A stretch of DNA of 64,000 bases from Aquiluna borgnonia (GTDB lineage: Bacteria; Actinomycetota; Actinomycetes; Actinomycetales; Microbacteriaceae): the NCBI RefSeq assembly GCF_013283855.1, contig NZ_CP054056.1, forward strand, positions 1,054,001 to 1,118,000, written 5' to 3'. The notes below the pieces were generated by a model that did not search any database, was not told where the DNA came from, and saw only the letters and a program-made list of their open reading frames with translations. The first letter of the stretch is position 1. Each line of letters begins with the position of its first letter. The position numbers were made by a program, and so were the translations under genes. Below, one piece after another: positions 8,812 through 16,634 of this stretch.

Positions 8812-9600
8812 ATGACCGTAGCAAAAATGGACCTCACCCAGCGCCTTGCAGGCAAGGTGGCGGTGATCACCGGTGGTGCCTCGGGCATCGGTCTAGCGAC
8901 CGCTCGCCGAATGGCAGCCGAAGGTGCAAAGATCGTGATTGGCGATATGGACCCAACCTCCGGGCAGCGTGCAGCCGATGAGGTGGGCGGCAGCTTCGTG
9001 CAGGTAAATGTTGCCGACGAGGATCAGGTAAACAACCTGTTTGACACCGCCTTCAAGATTTACGGCAGCGTGGACATTGCCTTCAATAACGCTGGCATCT
9101 CCCCTCCGGACGATGACTCGATTGAGACCACCGAGCTACCCGCCTGGCAAAAAGTGCAGGATGTGAACCTCAAGAGCGTCTACCTGTGCTGCCGAGCAGC
9201 GCTAAAGCACATGACCAAGCAGGGTTCGGGTTCAATCATCAACACCGCTTCGTTTGTTGCTGTCATGGGAAGCGCCACAAGCCAAATCTCTTACACCGCA
9301 TCAAAGGGTGGCGTTCTGGCGATGAGTCGTGAACTTGGCGTCCAGTTTGCTCGACAGGGCATTCGCGTCAATGCACTGTGCCCAGGACCGGTCAACACTC
9401 CCCTGCTTCAAGAGCTATTCGCCAAGGATCCTGAGCGAGCCGCCAGAAGGCTAATTCACATTCCGATGGGACGCTTTGCCAACCCTGAGGAATTGGCCGC
9501 GGCCGTAGCTTTCCTAGCCTCAGATGACAGCTCCTTTATAACCGGCTCAACCTTCCTGGTTGATGGCGGAATCTCCGGCCACTACGTAACACCGATGTAA
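8812..9600 (+). CDS. Short-chain dehydrogenase/reductase
   Basis: A classical 262-residue SDR. The Rossmann glycine motif is TGGASGIG near residues 20-27, Asp45 at the end of beta-2 suggests NAD rather than NADP, NNAG is present, and the catalytic residues are Ser147, Tyr161 and Lys165 (YTASK). AGGAGA lies just ahead of ATG 8812. A plausible role is oxidation of the hydroxyl of gamma-glutamyl-ethanolamide to the aldehyde used by the neighbouring dehydrogenase. That is inference; the putrescine route needs an oxidase rather than an alcohol dehydrogenase, so the SDR favours ethanolamine. Confidence 0.88.
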   Translation: MTVAKMDLTQRLAGKVAVITGGASGIGLATARRMAAEGAKIVIGDMDPTSGQRAADEVGGSFVQVNVADEDQVNNLFDTAFKIYGSVDIAFNNAGISPPDDDSIETTELPAWQKVQDVNLKSVYLCCRAALKHMTKQGSGSIINTASFVAVMGSATSQISYTASKGGVLAMSRELGVQFARQGIRVNALCPGPVNTPLLQELFAKDPERAARRLIHIPMGRFANPEELAAAVAFLASDDSSFITGSTFLVDGGISGHYVTPM

Positions 9601-10340
9601 TGCCTGAGGGGTTTGAAGAATTAGCGCTCGATGAGAGTGGGGGTCGGGCTTCACTGCTTTTGACACGGATTCGAAGCGGCAACGTCTACGAAGAAACGAT
9701 CGAGCGCATTCTTCAGACCATCAAGTTGGGTGTTGCCGTGCCGGGAGAGCGACTGCCCGCTGAGCGTTATTTGGCCAACCTACTGGGGGTTTCTAGAGAC
9801 ACGGTTCGAGATGCCATTGCCTCGCTGGTCGAGGCAGGTTACTTGCAAATAAGACGCGGCCGCTACGGCGGAACATTTGTGTCCGAGCAGTTGCCCATCC
9901 AGGCTCCCGGCAGGCCAACGTTTGTGCACAGCGAACTTGAGGACACCCTGCTGTTTCGCGAGGTAGTCGAGTGTGGCGCGGCATACCAGGCAGCTCGATC
10001 CGAGCTCACCGCCGAGCAGCGTCGAAGTCTGTGGCAAGCCCACACCGAAACCAGTGCCGCAGATTCCACTCAGTATCGAAGGTTGGACTCGAGGTTTCAC
10101 TTACTGCTCGCCGAGCTCTCGGGCTCGAGCAAATTGGTGACTGAGGTCGCCTACTCTCGCATGCGAATGAATGAGCTACTGGATCAAATTCCGCTGCTCG
10201 CACCCAACATTCACCACTCAAATGAGCAGCACGAAGCGATCATCCACGCCGTATTGGCCGCAGACCCCAACGCTGCCAGCGAGGCCATGCGCTCTCACCT
10301 GAGTGGCTCTGCAGCCCTGCTTAGAGGTTTTTTGGCCTAG
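9600..10340 (+). CDS. GntR-family (FadR subfamily) transcriptional regulator
   Basis: A winged-helix GntR domain (residues 30-95; PGERLPAERYLANLLGVSRD) is followed by an alpha-helical FCD domain whose Asp/His residues usually bind a metal and a small carboxylate or amine ligand. The start overlaps the SDR stop by one base (TAATG), so it is the last gene of the amine operon and probably its local repressor, acting at the 5099-5367 region. It overlaps the convergent GATase gene by 4 bp. Confidence 0.88.
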   Translation: MPEGFEELALDESGGRASLLLTRIRSGNVYEETIERILQTIKLGVAVPGERLPAERYLANLLGVSRDTVRDAIASLVEAGYLQIRRGRYGGTFVSEQLPIQAPGRPTFVHSELEDTLLFREVVECGAAYQAARSELTAEQRRSLWQAHTETSAADSTQYRRLDSRFHLLLAELSGSSKLVTEVAYSRMRMNELLDQIPLLAPNIHHSNEQHEAIIHAVLAADPNAASEAMRSHLSGSAALLRGFLA

Positions 10341-11044
10341 ATCAGGCCTGCAACTTTGCTTAGATAGCTGTCCACAAGTTCAAAAGTCCGAAGCCTTGCC
10401 GCCGGATCCTCAGATCTAGTTTGCGCGAGCATGACATCCGGGTCCTGACCGTCTTGTGTGACTTCTTCCCGGCCATCCCAAACCATCCACTGCTCCAAGG
10501 TCCCCAGGTTCAGCTCGGGGTGGAACTGCAGTGCCAGGGCCTTGTTGTAAACAAAAGCTTGGGAAGCTGCTGGGGTGCGGGCAATTTCACGCGCTCCAGG
10601 AGGAAGCGTCCAGCGGTCATAGTGAAATTGGAACCAGGGTCCATTTCCGACCAGGTCTGGTTGATCGCTGAAGACATAGGTCCAACCCAGTTCAGGCTTC
10701 GGGCCTTTGGCAACAGAGCCTCCGAGGGCTCGGGCGAGCAACTGCCCACCAAAACAAATCCCAAGCACAGGTTTTCCGCTCTTCACGGCAGAAGCAATCC
10801 AGGCCAGCTCTGGGCTGAGCCAGTTGCCAATGCAGGCATCATCCCAGGCGCCCCAGGGGGCCCCAAGGGGTATCAAGAGGTCATAGTCGTTGACGTCTGG
10901 GAAATCGACTGTGATGTTTGGGTTGCGGTAGTTGGCTTCCGTAACGACCTCAAAGGTTTCTATTTCAAATCCGTGCATCTCCAACCGCTCACCAACCGGA
11001 CCCACCGGAGAGACGTGGTCGTGCTGAATGAATAGTGCCTTCAT
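10337..11044 (-). CDS. Stand-alone class I glutamine amidotransferase-like protein
   Basis: A 235-residue protein of the GMP-synthase-like GATase1 group. Nucleophile Cys lies in PVLGICFGGQLLARALGG and the His-Glu pair in LQFHPE. With no partner synthetase domain it probably hydrolyses a gamma-glutamyl compound or acts in amine metabolism, but the substrate cannot be read from sequence. Its ATG follows the stop of the DUF1801 gene directly (TAG-ATG), so the two are co-transcribed. It overlaps the 3' end of the GntR gene by 4 bp. Confidence 0.8.
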   Translation of the reverse strand: MKALFIQHDHVSPVGPVGERLEMHGFEIETFEVVTEANYRNPNITVDFPDVNDYDLLIPLGAPWGAWDDACIGNWLSPELAWIASAVKSGKPVLGICFGGQLLARALGGSVAKGPKPELGWTYVFSDQPDLVGNGPWFQFHYDRWTLPPGAREIARTPAASQAFVYNKALALQFHPELNLGTLEQWMVWDGREEVTQDGQDPDVMLAQTRSEDPAARLRTFELVDSYLSKVAGLI

Positions 11045-11476
11045 CTAACTTGCCGCCTGCTTCACCATGGAAACGATATTTGCCTCAATCTCAGGGGTCA
11101 GGTCGAGCAAAGCAAAAGCCGTCGGCCACATCAAACCGCTATCTAAATTGGCATGCTCAGAGAAGCCAAAGGTTGAAAAACGAACTTTGAACTTCGCAGC
11201 GGACTGGTAGAAGCAGATGATCTTTCCGTCTTTGCCCGGAGTCGCCCAGGCGGGCATTCCATACCAAGTTTTGGGTTGAAGCTCTGGAACGGTTGCAAGC
11301 ACCAACTCGTGAATACGAAGGGCAATCCTTTTATCGTGCTCAGGCATCTCATTGATTTTGCTCATCAAATCACCGAGGGGGTCCTGGGCTGCTTTTTTAC
11401 GAGCATCCCGAAATTCCTTGGCGCGATCCTTCATCGCCTGACGCTCTTCTTCAGTCCAGTCGTCTTTGGCTGCCAT
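11045..11476 (-). CDS. DUF1801 (YdhG-like) protein
   Basis: A 143-residue soluble protein. Residues 40-143 match the DUF1801/YdhG fold seen in small YjbR- or frataxin-like proteins (KTWYGMPAWATPGKDGKIIC, then FYQSAAKFKVRFSTFG). The first 40 residues are charged and probably helical. Molecular function is not established. The ATG is 14 bp downstream of tRNA-Thr on the same strand, with AAGGGAA in the gap, so its mRNA is probably released by tRNA 3' processing. It is directly coupled to the GATase gene. Confidence 0.75.
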   Translation of the reverse strand: MAAKDDWTEEERQAMKDRAKEFRDARKKAAQDPLGDLMSKINEMPEHDKRIALRIHELVLATVPELQPKTWYGMPAWATPGKDGKIICFYQSAAKFKVRFSTFGFSEHANLDSGLMWPTAFALLDLTPEIEANIVSMVKQAAS

Positions 11477-11490
11477 TCAATTCCCTTCCG

Positions 11491-11563
11491 AGCCACCCAG
11501 GAGAATCGAACTCCTGACCTGCTCTTTACGAGGGAGCTGCTCTACCGACTGAGCTAGGGTGGC
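11491..11563 (-). tRNA. tRNA-Thr(CGU)
   Basis: A 73-nt cloverleaf folds on the minus strand: acceptor GCCACCC/GGGTGGC, D-stem GCTC/GAGC, anticodon loop CTCGTAA giving anticodon CGU, T-stem AGGAG/CTCCT with TTCGATT loop, discriminator U. CCA is not encoded. The innermost anticodon pair (31-39) is a C.A mismatch, unusual but tolerable. It reads ACG codons. Confidence 0.9.
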
Positions 11564-11593
11564 GAAACGCCTCTAAGTTTAGCCCCACAAAGA

Positions 11594-11626
11594 AAAATGG
11601 GCACCCTGGGGTAAAGTGCCCATTTT
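11594..11626. terminator. Stem-loop upstream of tRNA-Thr, likely terminator
   Basis: An 11-bp perfect stem (AAAATGGGCAC / GTGCCCATTTT) closes an 11-nt loop and has A-tract and T-tract arms, so it can act in either direction. It lies between the oxygenase gene's 3' end and the tRNA 5' end. The most likely job is ending the plus-strand side or insulating the tRNA promoter. The rest of the 11564-11741 gap shows only a second small hairpin (CCAAGTT / AACTTGG near 11639-11656). Confidence 0.55.
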
Positions 11627-11741
11627 CCTATAGGAGACCCAAGTTATAAAACTTGGATACCCACGAGCCCCATTGCAGTGAGGCGCGTGGACAGATAGGA
11701 AGACTTCAAAGAAAACGTCTCTGGGTGCAAAAACATTCCCG

Positions 11742-12650
11742 CTAAAGCACCCCTGCGCGCTTTAGTCGATCTATGGCCGCTTCCTCAATCGGAGACTCTG
11801 GGCCGATAGCGAATCTCATGAGCGAAAGGAGCGAGGTTGTCACCGGGCGCAACAGCCACAGCGGTGGCGGATTCAGACCCAACAGCTTTTGAAATCTTGG
11901 CTCGATGGAGGCCGCAGCCGACGCAAACAATAGGCGGTAAACAGGTTTTGCAGACTTGGGCAGCGGAGCATTTTTGATCCAGGCGACCACGTCTTTAGTC
12001 TTTTTGCTCACCACTAGCTCAGGGTAAAAATCGTCCAGCACCTGATTCAGTTCAGCCTCGCTCATTGGGGCACTGTCTAGTCCCAGCGGTGTGACAGACC
12101 TACTCCAGAGAGCAACGTAGGCATCGGCACCGCCTGGAATTGGAGCCTTGGAGTAGTGCTGGTGCGCCCTGAGGAAGCTCTCCATAAAGGCAATGTGCAC
12201 CCAAAGCAAAAGCTTTGGGTCCGCCGCCCGGTAGCCAACCCTTTCGCCAGTCGAAGTTTCGTACTCGCCCGTGACTCGGGTGTGCATGCGGTTTACCCGC
12301 GACGCTTCCTGAGCAATTGCGTCTGTAGAGCCAAAGGTGGTCACCGTAAGCCAGCGAATTGTCCCGCTTAGGCGACCCAGTGGATCTTCCTCGTATCGGG
12401 AGTGCTGGGCAACTCCAGCAAGAGAACCTGGGTGAAGCGCCTGCATGAGAAGTGCCCTAATACCCCCGACAAGGGTTGAAAAGTCTCGATGGACGACCCA
12501 GGGTGCGTCGGTTGGGAGAAAGAACCCGGGCTTGTCACCCTCGGCCACTACGCCCAACCAGGGAGGAATTCCATCCGGTGCGCCAGACAAGAGTTTGCGA
12601 AAACGCACGGAAAGCATTTCCTGCCATCTAGTGTTTTTCTTGTTACTCAT
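11742..12650 (-). CDS. DUF2236 / MpaB-like (rubber-oxygenase-related) heme oxygenase family protein
   Basis: A 302-residue protein with the family's N-terminal core: a Trp-Val-Val-His segment, MQALHPGSLAGVAQHS with candidate heme-ligand histidines, then the RWLTVTTFGS and RVNRMHTRVTGEY stretches, and a C-terminal helical half. Relatives include latex-clearing proteins and fungal MpaB; most bacterial members have no known substrate. AAGGAAGC precedes ATG 12650. It is divergent from the small membrane protein at 12679. Confidence 0.8.
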   Translation of the reverse strand: MSNKKNTRWQEMLSVRFRKLLSGAPDGIPPWLGVVAEGDKPGFFLPTDAPWVVHRDFSTLVGGIRALLMQALHPGSLAGVAQHSRYEEDPLGRLSGTIRWLTVTTFGSTDAIAQEASRVNRMHTRVTGEYETSTGERVGYRAADPKLLLWVHIAFMESFLRAHQHYSKAPIPGGADAYVALWSRSVTPLGLDSAPMSEAELNQVLDDFYPELVVSKKTKDVVAWIKNAPLPKSAKPVYRLLFASAAASIEPRFQKLLGLNPPPLWLLRPVTTSLLSLMRFAIGPESPIEEAAIDRLKRAGVL

Positions 12651-12678
12651 GCTTCCTTAGGTTCCGGAAAGGCCAACC

Positions 12679-13047
12679 ATGAACGAGCAGGATCTAATCC
12701 GCGAATTTAGTCGAAACCGACTTCACCTCATTATTGCCCAGTTGGCACCAACTGGTCTGCTTGCCTTCGCAGCGCTAACGACCCCTGAAATTGCCCAGTT
12801 CAATGACTATGTCAAAGGCGCCTTCGCTCTAATCCTGTTGGCCTCGGGAATCCTTGGGGCTCTTGCCGAATTCTCTGCAGCTTCGCAGGCCCAATCGGTC
12901 ATTGACGACCTGAAGGCTCTGCCAGGATCGTCGGCCCTTCGGTCAAAGCTCATTAGCTTTAGACCCTGGCTCGAGGTGGCGAAGTATGTGACTCCAGCGA
13001 TCTTCGTTGGAATCTTCGTTCTCATCCTCGCCGGACTGTACCTCTAA
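12679..13047 (+). CDS. Small membrane protein of unknown function
   Basis: 122 residues with three hydrophobic segments: about 17-38, 48-70 and 103-122. A polar stretch separates the second and third. No motif recognised. GGAAAGG upstream of ATG 12679 supports translation. Divergent from the oxygenase gene; followed by a strong bidirectional terminator. Confidence 0.65.
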   Translation: MNEQDLIREFSRNRLHLIIAQLAPTGLLAFAALTTPEIAQFNDYVKGAFALILLASGILGALAEFSAASQAQSVIDDLKALPGSSALRSKLISFRPWLEVAKYVTPAIFVGIFVLILAGLYL

Positions 13048-13051
13048 AAAG

Positions 13052-13086
13052 ACAGATACCCGGCCCCAACGGGACCGGGTATCTGT
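13052..13086. terminator. Bidirectional terminator between small membrane gene and symporter
   Basis: A 12-bp perfect stem (ACAGATACCCGG / CCGGGTATCTGT) lies in the 49-bp gap between two convergent stops, preceded by AAAAA on the plus strand. The GC-rich stem suits termination in both directions. Confidence 0.75.
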
Positions 13087-13096
13087 GGTTTGTGAT

Positions 13097-14746
13097 TTAG
13101 TGCTCGGCAGCCTTGGAGATGTGGGCGCCAGTTAGGCTCCTCACCTCGAGCTCGGCATACTTTGCGTAGTTTCTCTCGTTTGAGGTCTTAGTTCCCAAGA
13201 ATCCCATTAGGAATCCAAATGGAATCGAGACTAGACCTGGGTTTGCCAGCGGGAACCAGTTGAACATGATTCCGCTATCGGCGGGGATCAAGGAGGTTGC
13301 CGCTCCAGATACCACCGGGCTGAAAATAATCAGTCCGACGGCAGAGAACAGTCCACCGTAGATTGCCCATACCGCTCCGCGAGTGTTGAACTCTTTCCAG
13401 AACAGCGACATCAGAACCGCAGGCAAGTTTCCAGAGGCCGCGATGGCGAATGCCAAAGCAACCAGGAACGCTACGTTCAGACCCTGAGCGGCAATTGCCA
13501 AAACGATGGCTAGGCCACCGATGACAAATGCTGCGATTCGGGCGACCTTCACTTCTTCCTCCGGGGTGGCCTTGCCACCCTTGATGACGTTTGCGTAGAG
13601 GTCGTGTGCGATTGAGGACGAGGAAGCAAGGGTTAGACCCGCCACCACAGCCAGAATGGTTGCAAACGCGATAGCGCCGATGATGGCGAGCATCACGGCT
13701 CCACCCAGGGTTCCCGCTCCGCCACCGAGGTGCTCGGCGAGCATTGGGGCGGCCACGTTTCCAGCCTTGTCCTTTTCCGTGATGGCCGTCGCGCCAACTA
13801 GCGCTGCAGCACCAAAGCCAAGGGCGATGGTCATCAGGTAGAAGGCACCGATGTTTCCAATTGCCCAGTTCACACTCTTTCGTGCGTCCTTTGAGGTTGG
13901 AACGGTGTAGAAACGGATCAGGATGTGAGGCAGACCCGCTGTTCCCAGCACAAGTGCCAGTGCAAGCGAAATCAAATCCAACTTGGAAATTAGTGACGCA
14001 AATACGTCTACGTTTCCGGCTGCATCAAGAATGTCCTTACCAAAGCGTTGGCCAGGTTCTAGGAATGCGGCATTACCGCTGGCCTGCTGGGCTGCGCCCA
14101 ATAGGTCAGAGATGTTGAAGTTGAACTGCAGCAGCACCATGAAGGTCATGAGAGCAGCACCGGTCATAAGTAGGAATGCCTTGATGATCTGCACGAAAGT
14201 GGTGCCACGCATGCCACCGACGGTTACGTAAATGATCATCAGCACACCGACACCGGCGATAATCCAGTTTTTGGATGAAGGGTCAGTGAAGCCCAACAGC
14301 AGTGAAACCAGCGCACCGGCACCCACCATTTGAGCGAGCAGGTAAAAGACCGAAACGATAACCGTTGAGGTTGCCGCGGCAGTTCTAACCGGCTTCTGCT
14401 GCATGCGGAAGGCGAGCACGTCTCCCATGGTGAAGCGACCTGAGTTTCTCAATGGTTCAGCCACGAGCAGCAGGGCAACTAGCCATGCCACCAAGAAGCC
14501 AATTGAGTAGAGGAACCCGTCGTATCCAAAGAGTGCGATGGTTCCGGCGATTCCCAAGAATGAAGCTGCGGACATGTAGTCACCAGCAATTGCCAAACCA
14601 TTTTGGAATCCAGAGAACGAAGCTCCACCGTTGTAGAAGTCGGTGGCCTGCTTATTCTGCCTAGATGCGCGGAAAACCACTACCAGGGTCACCGCCACAA
14701 AGGCAAGGAACAGCAATGAAGAAAGCAGAGTGTTGTCGACTTGCAT
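13097..14746 (-). CDS. actP: Sodium:solute symporter, cation/acetate symporter (ActP) type
   Basis: A 549-residue SSS-family transporter with about 13 membrane segments. The N-terminal half contains FYNGGASFSGFQNGLAIAGD and YDGFLYSIGFLVAWLVALLL, typical of ActP and related monocarboxylate symporters; later segments include the GTAGLPHILIRFYTV motif. It would take up acetate or another short monocarboxylate with Na+. The start overlaps the upstream DUF485 stop by one base, the usual yjcH-actP pairing. It fits with acetyl-CoA synthetase at 23700 for acetate scavenging. Confidence 0.9.
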   Translation of the reverse strand: MQVDNTLLSSLLFLAFVAVTLVVVFRASRQNKQATDFYNGGASFSGFQNGLAIAGDYMSAASFLGIAGTIALFGYDGFLYSIGFLVAWLVALLLVAEPLRNSGRFTMGDVLAFRMQQKPVRTAAATSTVIVSVFYLLAQMVGAGALVSLLLGFTDPSSKNWIIAGVGVLMIIYVTVGGMRGTTFVQIIKAFLLMTGAALMTFMVLLQFNFNISDLLGAAQQASGNAAFLEPGQRFGKDILDAAGNVDVFASLISKLDLISLALALVLGTAGLPHILIRFYTVPTSKDARKSVNWAIGNIGAFYLMTIALGFGAAALVGATAITEKDKAGNVAAPMLAEHLGGGAGTLGGAVMLAIIGAIAFATILAVVAGLTLASSSSIAHDLYANVIKGGKATPEEEVKVARIAAFVIGGLAIVLAIAAQGLNVAFLVALAFAIAASGNLPAVLMSLFWKEFNTRGAVWAIYGGLFSAVGLIIFSPVVSGAATSLIPADSGIMFNWFPLANPGLVSIPFGFLMGFLGTKTSNERNYAKYAELEVRSLTGAHISKAAEH

Positions 14747-15069
14747 TAGCTCATCTTCCTCTCTACCTCAGCCTTGATCTCTTCCCCAGCGCCATCTAGA
14801 ACCTTGCTCGAGTGACGTTCGTAGAGCCACATAATCACGAACGTAGAAACGAACTGCAAGACTCCGAGAATGAAGGCAATGTTGACATTGCCGATTACCG
14901 GGGTTGAAACAAAGTCACGGGCAAAAGCCGTGAGCAGGATGTACAGGAAATACCAGACCAAGAAAGCCGCGGTCAGAGGGAAAGCGAACCCCCTGAAGCT
15001 CTTTCTCAGCTGGCCGAAGGCACTGGAAGATTGCGTTTCCTCCCAGGCCGGGTGCTGCTGGTGAGACAT
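14746..15069 (-). CDS. DUF485 (YjcH-like) membrane protein
   Basis: 107 residues with two membrane segments (about 35-55 and 70-90) and the DUF485 pattern; relatives are almost always the partner of ActP-type symporters. ATG 15069 is chosen over an upstream frame opening at 15108 because AAAGGAG sits 5 bases before it. One-base stop/start overlap (TAATG) with the symporter shows translational coupling. Confidence 0.85.
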   Translation of the reverse strand: MSHQQHPAWEETQSSSAFGQLRKSFRGFAFPLTAAFLVWYFLYILLTAFARDFVSTPVIGNVNIAFILGVLQFVSTFVIMWLYERHSSKVLDGAGEEIKAEVERKMS

Positions 15070-15158
15070 TGAACTCCTTTGTCCAAACTTCTGAACGGCC
15101 TTGTCCAAAAGTGCATAAGCTCTAAGACTCTAGCGAACAAATATCCCACTATGACAAC

Positions 15159-16634
15159 TTAGGGGCAGAGCAGTTTTAGCGAGTCGATGGGGGCGCCAGA
15201 GAGATACTGGTCAACCACCTCGTTGACACAAGGGTTGGAACCGTAAGCGGTGTGACCCTCACCCTCGAAGGTGAGCAACTTGGCCCCGTCAAGAATCTCA
15301 GAAAGCGCCTGGGCTTGAACAAACGGAGTGGCTGGATCGCCGGTGGTACCCACCACCAAAGGCGGATAGCCGAGCTTCTGCCTGAAATCCAGCTCCACTT
15401 TCCCCTGGCCTTCGGGCCACCCGACGCAGCTAAGTTCTGGGCTGGCAAAGTATTTACCAAAGACCGCACTGGCCGCCTCAATCTTTGGAGTCAAGTCAGC
15501 TGCATCCTCGAATCGGACCCTTGAATCGGCGCAGCCGATTGCTATGTTTGCCTCGTTGATGTTTGAGAGATACCCGCCGTCGGGATCACGGTCATTGTAG
15601 AAATCGGCCAGCATCAGAAGCGTGCTCGCATCGCCATCAAAAGCCTCGGATAAGGCCTGGGTTAGGTAGGGCCAGGATTCTTCGGAATATAGCGCCGCAA
15701 TAATCCCGTAGATGGCCGCGGTCACTCCGACCTCGCGATCAAACTGGGTGGGAAGCGTCTTGGTCTCAAGCATCTCTAGGAAATCTGCCACTTTCAAAAG
15801 GGCCTGGTCTAGGTCACCGTCAAAAGGGCATTCGGCCTGCTGGAGGCAGTCCACTAGGTAGGTCTTGAAAGCCGCGTCAAATCCAGCCACCTGGTTGAGC
15901 AAGTTCTCCCCGGTGGAAATCGTTGGGTCCGCAGCGCCATCCAAGACAAACTTTCCTACTCGGTCAGGGAACAGGGCCGCATAGGTAGCGCCGAGCTCGG
16001 TGCCGTAGCTGTAACCGAGGTAATCCAACACCTCAAGCCCCAGCAGCTCTCGAATCAAATCCATGTCTCGTGCGCTCTGCTGAGTGTTGAAGTGTGAGAC
16101 GTCGAAACCGACCGACTGGCAGCTGTCTGCAAACCTCTGAACTAAATCCTCAGTCCATTTCAAATCCTGGTCCGAACCGTATTCGTAGGGAGATTGACCG
16201 TAGTAGACCTGGTCCTTCAAATCGCTGTCCACGCAGGTGACCGGAGCTGACTCGCCTACCCCCCTTGGGTCAAATCCAATCAGCTGAAAATTTTCCCTCA
16301 GGAAATTGGTCCCGATAGTATCCAAATTGTCCCGAACAAAATCCACTCCAGAGGCTCCTGGTCCACCCGGATTCACCAGAATTGGTGCGAGTTCCGCTGA
16401 CCCAGCAGGGCGAATTAGGCTCAAGGTCAAATACTCACCGGTTTCGACCACCCAGTTCAGTGGTGCAACCACCGTGGTGCACTCAAAACCTAAGTCGCAG
16501 CTCTCCCAGACCAACTCCTGGGATGTCACATCTTTGCCTGCCCGGATTTCGTCTATTGGCTCGACGGGCACCTGCGGGTAGCATGCGGTTAGCAGTAGCA
16601 CCGAACCCAATAGCAAAGATTTAGCCCTCAACAT
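15159..16634 (-). CDS. Lipoprotein alpha/beta-hydrolase, tripeptidyl-aminopeptidase-like
   Basis: A 491-residue exported hydrolase. The N-terminus is a lipoprotein signal with lipobox LLTAC (Cys18). The alpha/beta-hydrolase fold shows oxyanion loop NPGGPGASG, nucleophile Ser209 in GYSYGTE, Asp433 in GTTGDPATP and His461 in GEGHTAYG; the end matches the TAP-like C-terminal domain. It should remove tri- or dipeptides from peptides at the outer membrane face. The start overlaps the holB stop by 14 bp, so it is the last gene of the topA-tmk-holB run. Confidence 0.88.
   Translation of the reverse strand: MLRAKSLLLGSVLLLTACYPQVPVEPIDEIRAGKDVTSQELVWESCDLGFECTTVVAPLNWVVETGEYLTLSLIRPAGSAELAPILVNPGGPGASGVDFVRDNLDTIGTNFLRENFQLIGFDPRGVGESAPVTCVDSDLKDQVYYGQSPYEYGSDQDLKWTEDLVQRFADSCQSVGFDVSHFNTQQSARDMDLIRELLGLEVLDYLGYSYGTELGATYAALFPDRVGKFVLDGAADPTISTGENLLNQVAGFDAAFKTYLVDCLQQAECPFDGDLDQALLKVADFLEMLETKTLPTQFDREVGVTAAIYGIIAALYSEESWPYLTQALSEAFDGDASTLLMLADFYNDRDPDGGYLSNINEANIAIGCADSRVRFEDAADLTPKIEAASAVFGKYFASPELSCVGWPEGQGKVELDFRQKLGYPPLVVGTTGDPATPFVQAQALSEILDGAKLLTFEGEGHTAYGSNPCVNEVVDQYLSGAPIDSLKLLCP

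Noticed and set aside
10421-11035. 204-residue plus-strand open frame
   Set aside because: Antisense to the clearly recognisable GATase gene; no family features.
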